Assembly (NCBI GenBank): GCA_028719205.1
Contig: JAQUKH010000003.1
Location: 66,793-130,792, forward strand
From: a bacterium
GTDB taxonomy: Bacteria > JACRDZ01 > JAQUKH01
DNA: 64,000 bases
Direction: 5' to 3'
In this document: in pieces, positions 8,382 to 17,609 of the stretch
Position numbering within the stretch: the first letter of the stretch is position 1
How the letters are laid out: each line of letters starts with the position of its first letter
Program-made: the position numbers and the translations under genes
The notes under the pieces: model-generated
What the model saw: the letters and a program-made list of their open reading frames with translations, nothing else
Told to the model about the DNA's origin: nothing
The model's database searches: none

Positions 8382-10571
8382 TTACATTATTGGATCCATT
8401 GTTAATGCAGGGTGATTTACCTTCTGCAAAAATTCAAGAACCGTATTTACGTCTGTGCCGATCGTTTCATCCGCGATCTTATCGATCAATTCAGCCGCTC
8501 CGGCTTCCGTGCCGCGTTTTTGGATACCTTCTTTTAGTTGTTCTTTTAGTTCCTTAGGCATCCAGACTATTCTTTTAATGCCGCCGTCGGCTAATAAAAA
8601 CTTCTTACTTGTTAAATACAAGCGTCCGACTCCTAAAAATCCGGGGGTCTGGTTCCCGCCGCCGACCGAGCCCGCGAGTGTTGAAAATTTCATCCCGCAA
8701 GGGGTCATTTCAGTAAATCCGCGATTTACGATCATTACTCCATTAGCTTCGGGGAGCAGGGCGATTATACATTCAAAACATCCGCAGGATGTCATTGGAT
8801 TGTCCATCATTGAATAGGCGTTAAAAAAGTTTATTGCCTGATTGGATTTATTATATACAAATTCGTTGACACCTTCCCACTGGCCTTTTACAGGATCAAT
8901 AGTTCTTCCTTTGACTATCGGCTGATTTGGGCCGATCGGGTCGATCTCAAATGCGGCTTTTCCGTCGAGCCAGTTGTAAGCGCCGCAAAGTCCAAGGCGC
9001 TCAGGTGTAATGACGCATACATGGTTAGGAGCATAAGACTGGCACAATGAGCAGGAGTAAAACAGGTCCACACTCTCATCCGTGAGCCCGGCAACCCTTT
9101 CATCACGTTCTTTATAAGCTTTTTGGGCTTCCACCATTATCTTTTTAGCTTTGGCTTCATCGGTTATTAATGTAACTTCAACCTTGTCAACGATCGCCGG
9201 GAATTCCGAATGCATTCTCGCGTGAAGTATCTTTCCCAGATGTTCTAATCTGAAGCCTGCTTCATAAGCCTCTTTGCTGATACGGATCCAGTTCATGTCA
9301 CGTTGGCCCATATGGAATATACCATGAGCTTCGCTTAAAAAATGATGGATCTTTCGTTCCAGAATTGACTCAAAATCCTTTTGCATTTTTCTTCCGGCGA
9401 CTTCTACAAAAATTCCTAACGGATAAAGACCTGCTTTTTCATCAACCTTAGGGCCGTCAATAATAATTTTTCCGTCAGATACTTCGTCCATATTTTTCAT
9501 GCGAAGATATTCGAACGTGGTAGATTTATTTCCGCCGAATTCAAGCTGTGTATCTTCTTTCCTGACACGTTCACCTTCAAACGCCGGGCCGTATGGGACA
9601 GGGACAGGGACTTTTTCTATTTCAATTTTTAAGCCGCGAACCTCAATCGAAGTATCAACTATTTTATCAATATCAGGCTGCCAGACAACTGCTTCATAAC
9701 GGGTGACCCCGGATGGCCTGACTTCCGGAACTTTACTGTGTGATATTGCCGGGAAGCCCATGCTGATAGCTCCCGCTCCGGTAGCCCATTTAATCTCATC
9801 TAATTCGCCTAAGACTAAAGCAAACGCATGAACTCTGTCCAATGTATATTTAAGAATATCTTTATAATTGCCTTTTTTGATACCGCCGAACATCATTGTC
9901 GCCCGTATAGCCCAATTTAGAGCGTATATTACTGAGATTGTGTCTTTCCCAAGAGGGACGATATATGTTTCCCATCCAAGTTCAATATTTTCCTGGCGTA
10001 ACTGTTTAGTTACGCTGTTTCCATTTTTATCTTCACCGGCAAGAAATATAAGGATCTTTCTTTCCTGTAACTGCCGGATAATTTTTACCGCCTCTTTGCT
10101 GTCTTTCGCGGCGCCAAGAACAGCCGCGAATCCTGGCATTCTTCCGTCAACCAATTGAATTCCGAGTTCTCTTAATATGGTATCAGTAATAAATCCGTTA
10201 TATGTGAATCCATCCGGTTCTTTTGCAGGTTCTTCGCCATAAACATAACGGACAGCTTCGATTATTTCTTCCGCGAAAAGAGTTGCTATCCCGCCATCCA
10301 GCGCTTCTCCAAGATAAGGCAGCCATGATTTTTTATCAGGTTCCGAGGAAAGCATGGATTTAGCGTGATTTAAGGAGATTTCCATGTCCCCTAAAGTTTT
10401 CAATTCTATTCCTGTAATCGCATAGTAGAACGGAAGATAAAATGCCGTGTCCGGAAATTCAAATTTGAGATCCTTTCCTTTTTCAGAAATTGCTTTTTTT
10501 AGCAAAGTTTCCGCTTGTTTTACTACTTGATGTGAACCTCTAATTACAGCTGTTGCGATAAATTTGGACAT
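8382..10571 (-). CDS. acsB: CO-methylating acetyl-CoA synthase
   Basis: AcsB condenses CO, the corrinoid-borne methyl group and CoA to acetyl-CoA at the Ni-Ni-Fe4S4 A-cluster. The 729-residue length equals the Moorella enzyme. The A-cluster ligands fall at the same numbers: CSLC at 506/509, Cys518, Cys528 (LGLCGAYNW), and the nickel-binding Cys-Gly-Cys at about 595-597 (SCGCFECI). The N-terminal third is the CODH-contacting domain, so this is the bacterial full-length form rather than the shorter archaeal one. It lies between acsC and cooS with 32-39 bp gaps and a good ribosome-binding site (AGGAGG before 10571). Confidence 0.97.
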   Translation of the reverse strand: MSKFIATAVIRGSHQVVKQAETLLKKAISEKGKDLKFEFPDTAFYLPFYYAITGIELKTLGDMEISLNHAKSMLSSEPDKKSWLPYLGEALDGGIATLFAEEIIEAVRYVYGEEPAKEPDGFTYNGFITDTILRELGIQLVDGRMPGFAAVLGAAKDSKEAVKIIRQLQERKILIFLAGEDKNGNSVTKQLRQENIELGWETYIVPLGKDTISVIYALNWAIRATMMFGGIKKGNYKDILKYTLDRVHAFALVLGELDEIKWATGAGAISMGFPAISHSKVPEVRPSGVTRYEAVVWQPDIDKIVDTSIEVRGLKIEIEKVPVPVPYGPAFEGERVRKEDTQLEFGGNKSTTFEYLRMKNMDEVSDGKIIIDGPKVDEKAGLYPLGIFVEVAGRKMQKDFESILERKIHHFLSEAHGIFHMGQRDMNWIRISKEAYEAGFRLEHLGKILHARMHSEFPAIVDKVEVTLITDEAKAKKIMVEAQKAYKERDERVAGLTDESVDLFYSCSLCQSYAPNHVCVITPERLGLCGAYNWLDGKAAFEIDPIGPNQPIVKGRTIDPVKGQWEGVNEFVYNKSNQAINFFNAYSMMDNPMTSCGCFECIIALLPEANGVMIVNRGFTEMTPCGMKFSTLAGSVGGGNQTPGFLGVGRLYLTSKKFLLADGGIKRIVWMPKELKEQLKEGIQKRGTEAGAAELIDKIADETIGTDVNTVLEFLQKVNHPALTMDPIM

Positions 10572-10603
10572 AAAATCCTCCTGTGAAAGGCCTTTAGCCT
10601 ATG

Positions 10604-11947
10604 TTATTTCCATTCATTTTTAAAAAATACAGGTATAGCATTTGCCTCTCTTGGCCCTACAATAATATTCCAGTCAGGCAACTTTTCTTGTAATGATCCG
10701 CTTAAAACAGATACATAGCCCGGTATAATTAATTTTTTATGGTTGACTAATTCTGCTGCTTTTATCGTGTTAATAAAATTAGCGATTGAGCCCGCGGAAA
10801 ATTTCCCCGCTGCCCAGGCTGTCATTACTGAAAGCCCTTCGGAATCCTGTACCGCGAGCCATGCGGATACCTTGCTGTTCTCGATCTCACCAGCGACCAG
10901 AAAGTAGGTGAGGGAGAAATTTGTTGTTATCATTAAAGGAGAATTCTTGTCAGGATCACCTATCTTGTATATCTTTTGTTCAACCTTCATAGGTTTTTGA
11001 GGATCTGTGTAAATATTTTGTCTTAAAGCGAATAAAGGAAGAACCTTCCACATTTCAGCTGATGAAAGCCCGATAATGGACCCGTATTTTGAGATCGCTA
11101 CGCTTGCAAGCATAACTTCCATCATGCTGTCGCCGGATTTATGAAAAAAGGACATTACAGGATAACCGAATGGTTTAAAAGCTTTCTTTATCGCGGATCT
11201 CCTGATAATAGTAAATTTTTCAATAATATCTTTTGCCTTTAATGCGCCCGGATCAAGAACCAAATCCTTCACACCAAGCGCTGTGATCTTTTCCACAAGA
11301 TCACTTAGTTTATTCAGGTCAGGTTCATAGACTGCCAATGAACATCCGTTTTCCTTTGCAGCCTGCGCGAAATCATGATAGTTTGTTTCATTTGCCGCCC
11401 AGATAAGAGGTTTTTTACCGTTAAGGAATGGCAGGGCGGATTTCAGGCTGTCTATTTTATCACTTTTTAAAATTAACGGTAAACTGGTTAAGCCCGTAAT
11501 TAATTTAACAGCCTCAGCAAATTTTTGCGGATCACCTGATTCGTTCTCGATCGCGATAAGATCAACTTTTAAGTGCTGGCCGACACGTTCGACAGCTGCT
11601 TTTACAGTTTTATCAACTTTTTGTTTGATCTCATCAGCTGATGATTTGTCGGATATTACAACAGCGATACCCGGTGTATGATAAAATGTTTTCTCGTGCC
11701 TGAACATGATCGTTTCTTCACCGACTGAAACTGCATTTTCTCCTGTCCCGATAGTTATTAACCTGATAGGCGGGGCTGACGCGTCGCTTAATTTCGCTTT
11801 TGACTCCGGCGAAACATCAGGGCATTGGTCGAGTGACGCCTGTTTTACAGCGAGTTTCATCGCGAACGCGAGGCATGTCGGAAATTTGCATTTACCGCAA
11901 TTTGTTTTAGGTAGATATTTGAATATTTCAATTCCTGATAAAGCCAT
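10604..11947 (-). CDS. acsC: Corrinoid iron-sulfur protein, large subunit
   Basis: AcsC (gamma subunit of CFeSP) carries the N-terminal 4Fe-4S cluster that reduces cobalt, and a TIM barrel with a C-terminal cobalamin-binding domain. The cluster motif CGKCKFPTCLAFAMKL starts at about residue 17, with a fourth Cys in LDQCP. The C-terminal region ends with VGPREANAIP-type corrinoid-domain sequence. Length 447 is typical. AGGAGG precedes the ATG at 11947. Between it and acsD lies a double palindromic repeat (11981-12037). It works with AcsD and AcsE. Confidence 0.96.
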   Translation of the reverse strand: MALSGIEIFKYLPKTNCGKCKFPTCLAFAMKLAVKQASLDQCPDVSPESKAKLSDASAPPIRLITIGTGENAVSVGEETIMFRHEKTFYHTPGIAVVISDKSSADEIKQKVDKTVKAAVERVGQHLKVDLIAIENESGDPQKFAEAVKLITGLTSLPLILKSDKIDSLKSALPFLNGKKPLIWAANETNYHDFAQAAKENGCSLAVYEPDLNKLSDLVEKITALGVKDLVLDPGALKAKDIIEKFTIIRRSAIKKAFKPFGYPVMSFFHKSGDSMMEVMLASVAISKYGSIIGLSSAEMWKVLPLFALRQNIYTDPQKPMKVEQKIYKIGDPDKNSPLMITTNFSLTYFLVAGEIENSKVSAWLAVQDSEGLSVMTAWAAGKFSAGSIANFINTIKAAELVNHKKLIIPGYVSVLSGSLQEKLPDWNIIVGPREANAIPVFFKNEWK

Positions 11948-11980
11948 ATGTTCCTCCTGTTACCATTTATTTTTGTATTT

Positions 11981-12037
11981 GTAGGGGCGAACCTATGTGT
12001 TCGCCCTCTTTGGGCAGACACATGGGTCTGCCCCTAC
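11981..12037. repeat. Double palindromic element between acsD and acsC
   Basis: Two adjacent hairpins: GTAGGGGCGAAC...GTTCGCCC (11981-12006) and GGGCAGAC...GTCTGCCCCTAC (12012-12037), in inverted orientation so that outer GTAGGGGC and GCCCCTAC ends also pair. The second unit is identical, as its complement, to 56610-56635 over 26 bp. It sits in the only large gap of this part of the operon and may set relative acsD/acsC mRNA levels. Confidence 0.8.
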
Positions 12038-12043
12038 ATACGT

Positions 12044-12961
12044 TTATATCATTTGGTTAACTGTCTGTTTAACTAATTTCATTGCTTCCGGGTGTCTCAT
12101 TATCAGGAAATTTCCACCGGCAGTTAAAAAAGTTATACCGGTAACCGCTTCCCAGAGTATCCCGCGTTTTTCTGTGTCTCCCCATTCCGCGATATCCGCT
12201 TTTGCCTCCTTAGCTTTCCAGGCCTCAGGCCCAATGTCGTTTACAATAGGCATCTGCATCATATTGTCATTTTGATGCAGAGCGGCAAGTTTACATCTTT
12301 CAATTACAGAATATGTGTATTCAAGCCCGTATCCTAAAGCGCTTGACATGGTATCCATAATAATTTTTTCTTTGGGAAAACCTGATTGCGAAAGAAGTAT
12401 ATTTAACTGTTTCGCAAGATTAATATCCAGATCGGAAAGGGCGATCAGATAATGGTTAAATGCCTGGGCCGCGGCGGCAAATGTTTTAAAGTTTTTTTCC
12501 TGCGCCTTTCCGATAATCGAAGGTTTAGCGCACGCGGAGGCACAGGGATTTATTAGTTCGGTATCTTTTTCAGCATGGTTGCAGCCTAATAAGATCAATG
12601 GAACAGAAATACTTGAAGATACCTTGGCTACAACATCCGCGGCTTCTTTTACAGATCTGTTTTCTTTATCAGGATGCGTTCCGGCCAATCTCAGGCAAAT
12701 TGCGTCTGCCTTTAATTCTGTTTCACAAAATTTTGCCCACACGACAGGGTCTTTCATTACTTTGCCGTAAATCTTTGTAAGTGCTTCCGGCCAATCCTGA
12801 GGAACAACATCCTGAACCTCCAGGGCAACTATCGGCTTTTTAGCAACTGTACCTTCAAAAGAGAGAAAAGGAAGGGTGTTCTCTCCGCCAATGTCGATGC
12901 TCCCGATCTTGACTTCATTAATTTTTCCCGAATACGTTTCTTTTGGCAGTGTAAATGGCAT
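12044..12961 (-). CDS. acsD: Corrinoid iron-sulfur protein, small subunit
   Basis: AcsD (delta subunit of CFeSP) is a TIM-barrel protein that pairs with AcsC and helps cap the cobalamin. The 305-residue product has family features such as KIGSIDIGGENTLPFL near the N-terminus, LRLAGTHPDKENR, LLGCNHAEKD and GLEYTYSVIERCKLAAL. An earlier ATG at 12979 is possible, but GGAGGA lies 7 nt before the ATG at 12961, so I start there; the ribosome-binding site overlaps the end of cooC1, giving translational coupling. Confidence 0.95.
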   Translation of the reverse strand: MPFTLPKETYSGKINEVKIGSIDIGGENTLPFLSFEGTVAKKPIVALEVQDVVPQDWPEALTKIYGKVMKDPVVWAKFCETELKADAICLRLAGTHPDKENRSVKEAADVVAKVSSSISVPLILLGCNHAEKDTELINPCASACAKPSIIGKAQEKNFKTFAAAAQAFNHYLIALSDLDINLAKQLNILLSQSGFPKEKIIMDTMSSALGYGLEYTYSVIERCKLAALHQNDNMMQMPIVNDIGPEAWKAKEAKADIAEWGDTEKRGILWEAVTGITFLTAGGNFLIMRHPEAMKLVKQTVNQMI

Positions 12962-12975
12962 AAAATCTCCTCCGT

Positions 12976-13731
12976 TCATTTTATATATTTATTCAATATT
13001 TTTGTTAAACCAATGTAGCATTTTGAATCCGGAGGCAACCCGATCAGCGGTTTGCCTTCAATATCAAATCTTCTTACTTCATCATCTTCAGGAATTGTTC
13101 CGCCTAAAACCAGATCATTTTTAGTAATTTCATCTGAGACAGAACTTTCTATTTTTTCAGGGCTTCTGTTTAAAATAAGATATTCATTTTCTATCTTTAA
13201 GTTTAACTGTTTAACCAGTTCTTTAATTTTTCCTGCCGCTCTTATTCCCCTGAGATTGTAATCTGAAACCATTAAAAGCAGATCCACTTTTTGGGTGGTT
13301 CTGCGGCTAAAATGTTCCATTCCTGCTTCAGTATCAATTATTACAAACTTATATTCAGTCGTTAACTGATCAATAAATTTTCTTATCAGGTTATTGGCAT
13401 AACAGTAACAACCCGGGCCTTCAGGCCTGCCCATAGCGAGAAGGTCAAACCCTGAAGCTTCAACAAGCGTTCTGTGTATTTCATATTTAACAAAATCAGG
13501 TTTACTCATTCCCGTAGGAATGTTTTTTTCTCTTTCAAGAGAATTTTCCCTTATATCCGCGACATTTGCGCTTATACTAACACCTAAACATTCGTTAAGG
13601 TTAGAATTAGGATCAGCATCAACCGCGAGAATAGGGGAAAGGTTCTTTTCTTTCAAATATCTTACACAAAGAGAAGCGAGGGTAGTTTTTCCTGTTCCTC
13701 CTTTGCCGGAAAAAGCAATGGTAAAAGACAT
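12976..13731 (-). CDS. cooC: CooC/AcsF-type nickel-insertion ATPase (copy 1)
   Basis: This is a MinD/SIMIBI-class P-loop ATPase that matures CODH or acetyl-CoA synthase with nickel. The 251-residue protein has the deviant Walker A GKGGTGKTT (residues 9-17), the AVDADPNSNL switch, and GCYCYANN, the CxC pair used for metal binding and dimerisation in CooC. It abuts metF with no gap and its stop lies within the leader of acsD, so the three are co-translated. A second copy heads the operon. Which one serves CooS and which AcsB cannot be told from sequence. Confidence 0.92.
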   Translation of the reverse strand: MSFTIAFSGKGGTGKTTLASLCVRYLKEKNLSPILAVDADPNSNLNECLGVSISANVADIRENSLEREKNIPTGMSKPDFVKYEIHRTLVEASGFDLLAMGRPEGPGCYCYANNLIRKFIDQLTTEYKFVIIDTEAGMEHFSRRTTQKVDLLLMVSDYNLRGIRAAGKIKELVKQLNLKIENEYLILNRSPEKIESSVSDEITKNDLVLGGTIPEDDEVRRFDIEGKPLIGLPPDSKCYIGLTKILNKYIK

Positions 13732-14601
13732 TTATATCCCGGATCTTTCCAAAATCATAGGAACCTTATCTTCCATACCAATAGCCATAATATGAACTCC
13801 ATCACAGATAGACCTGAGCTCATTGATCTGGCGGGCAGCTATTTGTATTCCTGTTTCTAAAGGTTTTTCTGATTTTTCCAATTCATTTATGAGGTCTTCT
13901 GTGACCCTGATCCCAGGCACAAATTTATTTAAAAATCTTGCCATTTTAGCGCTTTTAAGAAGTAAAATGCCTGCAATGATCTTTACCTGAAATTGACGGG
14001 CAGTTTTCATGAATTCTTCCATTTTTTTTGTATCATAAACTGCCTGTGTTTGAAAAAATTGCGCGCCGGCTTTAACTTTTTTCTCAAATTTTAGAAGCTG
14101 AGGTTCAATAGGGTCTGCTTCGGGGGTAACGGTCGCACCTGTGACAAATGCTGTTTTACCTTTAAGCTGATTACCATTCATATCCGTTCCTCTATTAAGT
14201 GTGTTAATAACCTGCAATAGCTGGACAGATTCAATATCAAATACCGGCTTTGCCTGTTTATGGTCGCCGGCCTGAGGATGGTCGCCGGTAAGCGCGAGCA
14301 CATTTCTTATACCTAAGACCCATGCGGATAAAAGATCAGACTGGATAGCCAGACGGTTCCTGTCACGGCAGGTCAACTGATATATCGGGTCTAAACCCTG
14401 ATCTAAAATTAATTTTGAAGCTCCAAGAGAACCTAACCGCATTACGGAGCTTTGATTGTCAGTTACGTTGACCGCGTCAACTTTTCCTTTTAAAAGCGAA
14501 ACGCAATGGATCATTTCATTTACATCAGTTCCTTTTGGAGGGCCTGATTCCGCGGTAATTATAAATTTACTTGTTTCGAGAGCGTTTTTTAATGTATTCA
14601 T
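13732..14601 (-). CDS. metF: 5,10-methylenetetrahydrofolate reductase
   Basis: MetF reduces methylene-THF to methyl-THF, the last folate step of the methyl branch. The 289-residue TIM barrel has the N-terminal ITAESGPPKG, VTDNQS, the QLTCRDRNR strand and LALTGDHP, all diagnostic of the family. It overlaps the metV stop by 4 bp (ATGA), the arrangement of acetogenic MetVF complexes. In these complexes MetV gives an Fe-S/zinc-binding partner and the electron donor may be ferredoxin or NADH; no RnfC2-type subunit is adjacent here. The cofactor is expected to be FMN in such enzymes. Confidence 0.94.
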   Translation of the reverse strand: MNTLKNALETSKFIITAESGPPKGTDVNEMIHCVSLLKGKVDAVNVTDNQSSVMRLGSLGASKLILDQGLDPIYQLTCRDRNRLAIQSDLLSAWVLGIRNVLALTGDHPQAGDHKQAKPVFDIESVQLLQVINTLNRGTDMNGNQLKGKTAFVTGATVTPEADPIEPQLLKFEKKVKAGAQFFQTQAVYDTKKMEEFMKTARQFQVKIIAGILLLKSAKMARFLNKFVPGIRVTEDLINELEKSEKPLETGIQIAARQINELRSICDGVHIMAIGMEDKVPMILERSGI

Positions 14602-15260
14602 TTCTTTCTTTCTAAAATTAACCTGTCGGGTTTTAAATGTTTGCTGTAATTTTTTGCCGGTTGAATATTTTTAAATTTATCTAAATGGTTCAATTTTTTC
14701 AGGCGCTCATATATCAAAACCCACGCGCAATCCACAGGCCTGTCTTCCGTTGAGATCTCGCATTTTCCTTTATTCATTCCGCCGCATGGCCCGTTCAATA
14801 ATCCTTTAGCGCAATTGGTGATAGGGCATATGCCGTCGGTAAAGGCAATTACGCATTCACCGCACATTGAGCAATGTTCGTAAAAATGCCCGTGGCGTTC
14901 CACGTTGCCTAAAAATAACGTATCAACAGCGGGCCTTACAGGCTTTTCTATAACCTCTGAAACTGACTGGGCTCCGGCACCGCACGCGGTAACTAAAATT
15001 GAATCTGACTTGTCAATGAATTCTCTATGCGGTTTCAGGTCTTTTTTAGTAACGAGAACATGACAGGGTGAATTAATAACAGCAAAGCCTGTAACATTTT
15101 TGCCTTCAGCTTTAAGCGTTTCTATAAGTTCTTTAGTCGCGCATTCACCGCCTGTCTGGCATTCATCCGCGCAGACGGAGCACCCAACGAGGAAAATATT
15201 GGTTTCGCCTTCGAGAGATTTAAGTATTTCCTGAAATGGTTTTTGTTTTGTAATTATCAT
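14598..15260 (-). CDS. metV: MetV-type methylene-THF reductase partner subunit
   Basis: This 220-residue protein matches the MetF C-terminal-like/MetV family, the small subunit of acetogen methylene-THF reductase. Visible metal-binding groups are GCSVCADECQTGGEC (about residues 26-40) and HCSMCGECV, with later CPITNCAKGLLNGPCGG. The GLLNGPCGG motif is characteristic of the family. It overlaps metF by 4 bp and follows folD by 6 bp, so it is tightly co-translated. The cluster chemistry (zinc and/or Fe-S) is from the family, not from this sequence alone. Confidence 0.9.
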   Translation of the reverse strand: MIITKQKPFQEILKSLEGETNIFLVGCSVCADECQTGGECATKELIETLKAEGKNVTGFAVINSPCHVLVTKKDLKPHREFIDKSDSILVTACGAGAQSVSEVIEKPVRPAVDTLFLGNVERHGHFYEHCSMCGECVIAFTDGICPITNCAKGLLNGPCGGMNKGKCEISTEDRPVDCAWVLIYERLKKLNHLDKFKNIQPAKNYSKHLKPDRLILERKK

Positions 15261-15266
15261 AAAATT

Positions 15267-16121
15267 TTATTTTATTCCGTTGGCTATTTTTGCCGATTTT
15301 ACGGTGTTAAGCATAAGCATTGTTATAGTCATGGGCCCGACTCCGCCTGGTACCGGGGTTATCTTGGATGTAATATCCTTTACATCATCAAAATCCACAT
15401 CTCCGCAGAGGGTGCCGTCAGGCAGCCTGTTAACACCAACATCTATAACTACCGCGCCTTTCTTAATATATTCTTTTGTAACCATTTTTGGTTTTCCGAT
15501 CGCTGCTATTAAAATATCAGCACGCCGGCATACAGAAGGCAAGTCCTTTGTTTTTGAATGACAGATCGTTACAGTCGCGTTTTCCTGCATTAAAAGCATC
15601 GCGACAGGTTTTCCGACAATATTACTTCTTCCGATAATTACAGCTTCTTTTCCAGCCATATGGACTTTGGAATGTTCCAGCAGTTTTATTACCCCATAAG
15701 GTGTGCACGCGACAAATGTCGGCAAACCAGCGACAAGTTTTCCGACATTGTAAGGATGAAATCCATCCACGTCTTTTTCAGGGACTATAGTTTCTAATAC
15801 CAGATTTGTATTTATCTGATCAGGCAGAGGTAATTGGACCAGGATCCCGTTTATTTTGGGATCAGCATTTAAACTCTTTATTAACTCAAGTAGTGAGTCC
15901 TGTGACGTATTTTCTTCAAGTTTGTGCTCTTCAGAATAAATACCAAGGTTGGCGCAAGCCTTTTGTTTCATACTGACATAAACTTTGGAAGCAGGATTAC
16001 TGCCTACAATAATAACCGCGAGCCCGGGAGTAATTCCTTTATATCTAAGCTGGTCAACTTCCAGTTTAATTTTAGACTGTATATCATTACTTATTTTCTT
16101 ACCATCGATAATTTCAAACAT
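15267..16121 (-). CDS. folD: Methylene-THF dehydrogenase / methenyl-THF cyclohydrolase
   Basis: FolD performs the two middle steps of the methyl branch, interconverting 10-formyl-THF and methylene-THF with NAD(P)H. The 284-residue protein has the YVSMKQKAC block with catalytic Lys, LVQLPLPDQIN, the GRSNIVGKPVAMLL dinucleotide site and the C-terminal PVPGGVGPMTITML. An upstream start is open, but AAGGAG lies right before the ATG at 16121, so I use it. The start lies inside the end of cooC2 (8-bp overlap). No separate cyclohydrolase gene is needed. Confidence 0.96.
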   Translation of the reverse strand: MFEIIDGKKISNDIQSKIKLEVDQLRYKGITPGLAVIIVGSNPASKVYVSMKQKACANLGIYSEEHKLEENTSQDSLLELIKSLNADPKINGILVQLPLPDQINTNLVLETIVPEKDVDGFHPYNVGKLVAGLPTFVACTPYGVIKLLEHSKVHMAGKEAVIIGRSNIVGKPVAMLLMQENATVTICHSKTKDLPSVCRRADILIAAIGKPKMVTKEYIKKGAVVIDVGVNRLPDGTLCGDVDFDDVKDITSKITPVPGGVGPMTITMLMLNTVKSAKIANGIK

Positions 16122-16905
16122 TTTTATTCTCCTTAAGTTTTTTTTCCAAATTATCAATTATAACTTTTATCTCTTTTGTTATTTTACTGTTTTTGTCAAA
16201 ATGATAATTTCCAGTTTGATCCTGTTTAAGTATATCCTGGTCGAATGAGATAAATCCCAGTACCGGTAATTTGATCTCATTCTGTATTTTATTTATATCA
16301 TCATCCGTTCGTATCCGGTTGATAACGACAAAAACATTTTTTATAGCCAGTTCTTTCGCTAATCGTTCTATGGTATAGGCTGTCTGTAAACTTTTTTTGC
16401 CGGAATCAATTACAATGATAAGAGCGTCGACAGATTCTGAAGTACCCCGGCTGAGATGTTCAATACCTGCCTCCATATCAATTAAAACAATCTCCTGCAT
16501 ATTTACTAAGAGATGTTTCAATAAGGTTTTTAAAAGAGCGTTTTCAGGACAGAAACATCCGCCTCCGCCTGTTTTTAATCCGCCCAAAACAAGCAATTTT
16601 ATGCCATCACTTATACTTTTACTATACTTTTCAGGGATGTCATCCACCTTAGGATTCATCCTGAAAAAAGGGCTGTGTATACCGGGTTTTGTCCCGGTTC
16701 TTTCAGCAATGAGCTCCTTCATTTCTGAAAGAGGAACTATCTCTTTTGTTTCTTTTAAACTTAAACCTAATGATAATCCCAGGTTTGAATCAGGATCAGC
16801 ATCGAGGGCTAATACTTTATTTCCTTTAGAAGCAAAAGTAAAAGCAAGCAAACTGACTAATGTTGTTTTTCCAACTCCGCCTTTTCCTGATACAGCAATT
16901 TTCAT
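16114..16905 (-). CDS. cooC: CooC/AcsF-type nickel-insertion ATPase (copy 2)
   Basis: This 263-residue SIMIBI ATPase is paralogous to the copy at 13 kb: Walker A GKGGVGKTT (residues 7-15), LALDADPDSNL, a CxC in GGGGCFCPEN, and LIDMEAGIEHLSRGT. It is the first gene of the Wood-Ljungdahl operon and overlaps folD by 8 bp. No Shine-Dalgarno sequence is visible before its ATG; instead an imperfect palindrome lies 14 bp upstream. Having one CooC at the head and one in the middle of the operon suggests separate maturation roles for CooS and AcsB. Confidence 0.9.
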   Translation of the reverse strand: MKIAVSGKGGVGKTTLVSLLAFTFASKGNKVLALDADPDSNLGLSLGLSLKETKEIVPLSEMKELIAERTGTKPGIHSPFFRMNPKVDDIPEKYSKSISDGIKLLVLGGLKTGGGGCFCPENALLKTLLKHLLVNMQEIVLIDMEAGIEHLSRGTSESVDALIIVIDSGKKSLQTAYTIERLAKELAIKNVFVVINRIRTDDDINKIQNEIKLPVLGFISFDQDILKQDQTGNYHFDKNSKITKEIKVIIDNLEKKLKENKNV

Positions 16906-16919
16906 AAATATTTTGTTTT

Positions 16920-16941
16920 TTAAACAGTTTGAACCGTTTAA
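16920..16941. promoter_or_regulatory. Operator-like palindrome upstream of the Wood-Ljungdahl operon
   Basis: The two 11-bp halves TTAAACAGTTT and (as complement) TTAAACGGTTC match at 9 of 11 positions. The palindrome lies 14 bp before the first ATG of the operon. A TATAAT for the same strand lies upstream at 16992-16997, which would put this site just downstream of the transcription start, a common place for a repressor. It does not resemble the CooA or FNR consensus. Regulator unknown. Confidence 0.35.
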
Positions 16942-17072
16942 CTCAAGTTTACATCTACAGTTATAGATAGTACATTCTAAATCATATTTAAATTATATAA
17001 TAATATTTCTATTTGAAAGGTTGTTTTCCTGGTTGGATGGTAAAAAATATATTGTCAATGGTAATCCTGAGA

Positions 17073-17585
17073 TTACTTGATTTCCAGATATTTTTTGATC
17101 TCATCTTCGATCTTTGGATTATAGCCGATATTCCTGTTTTTAATTTGGCCTTCATTATCCAGAAAGAAGGTGGTAGGAACAGCTTTTATTCCGCCATAAG
17201 CGGACGATAAATCAGAATTAGACATCATAATTTTAATCAGCAGATTATTTTCTTTATTAAATTTAATAACTTCAGCAACATTTTCATCGACACTAAAAGC
17301 AATAATAGATAATCCCTTATCTTTATATTTTGGATAATATTTTTCAAGTTCAGCCAGTTCCTGCCGGCAGGAGGGGCACCATGTTGCCCAGAAAAGAAAG
17401 AGAGTAAGTTTACCATTAACAAGGGTTTTTACTTCAACATCTTTACCGTCCAAATCTTTGACAGTTACATTTGGTACATATTTTTTACTTACATTTGTAG
17501 ATTCAGTGCCGGCATTGTTGTTAAAAAATAAAACAACTGATACCACACCGATCAGGATTATTGTTATTAGTAATATTTTTTTCAT
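17073..17585 (-). CDS. TlpA/ResA-like membrane-anchored thioredoxin
   Basis: This 170-residue protein has an N-terminal membrane anchor (about residues 4-21) and an extracytoplasmic thioredoxin fold with FWATWCPSCRQEL, giving a CxxC active site at about residues 70-73, and a cis-Pro in AVPTTFFLD. Such proteins reduce or keep reduced disulfides outside the membrane, for example for cytochrome c maturation. It lies 24 bp downstream of thioredoxin reductase and is likely co-transcribed. Its exact substrate is unknown. Confidence 0.88.
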   Translation of the reverse strand: MKKILLITIILIGVVSVVLFFNNNAGTESTNVSKKYVPNVTVKDLDGKDVEVKTLVNGKLTLFLFWATWCPSCRQELAELEKYYPKYKDKGLSIIAFSVDENVAEVIKFNKENNLLIKIMMSNSDLSSAYGGIKAVPTTFFLDNEGQIKNRNIGYNPKIEDEIKKYLEIK

Positions 17586-17609
17586 TCCGCTTTTTTCCCC
17601 AACAGGAAA

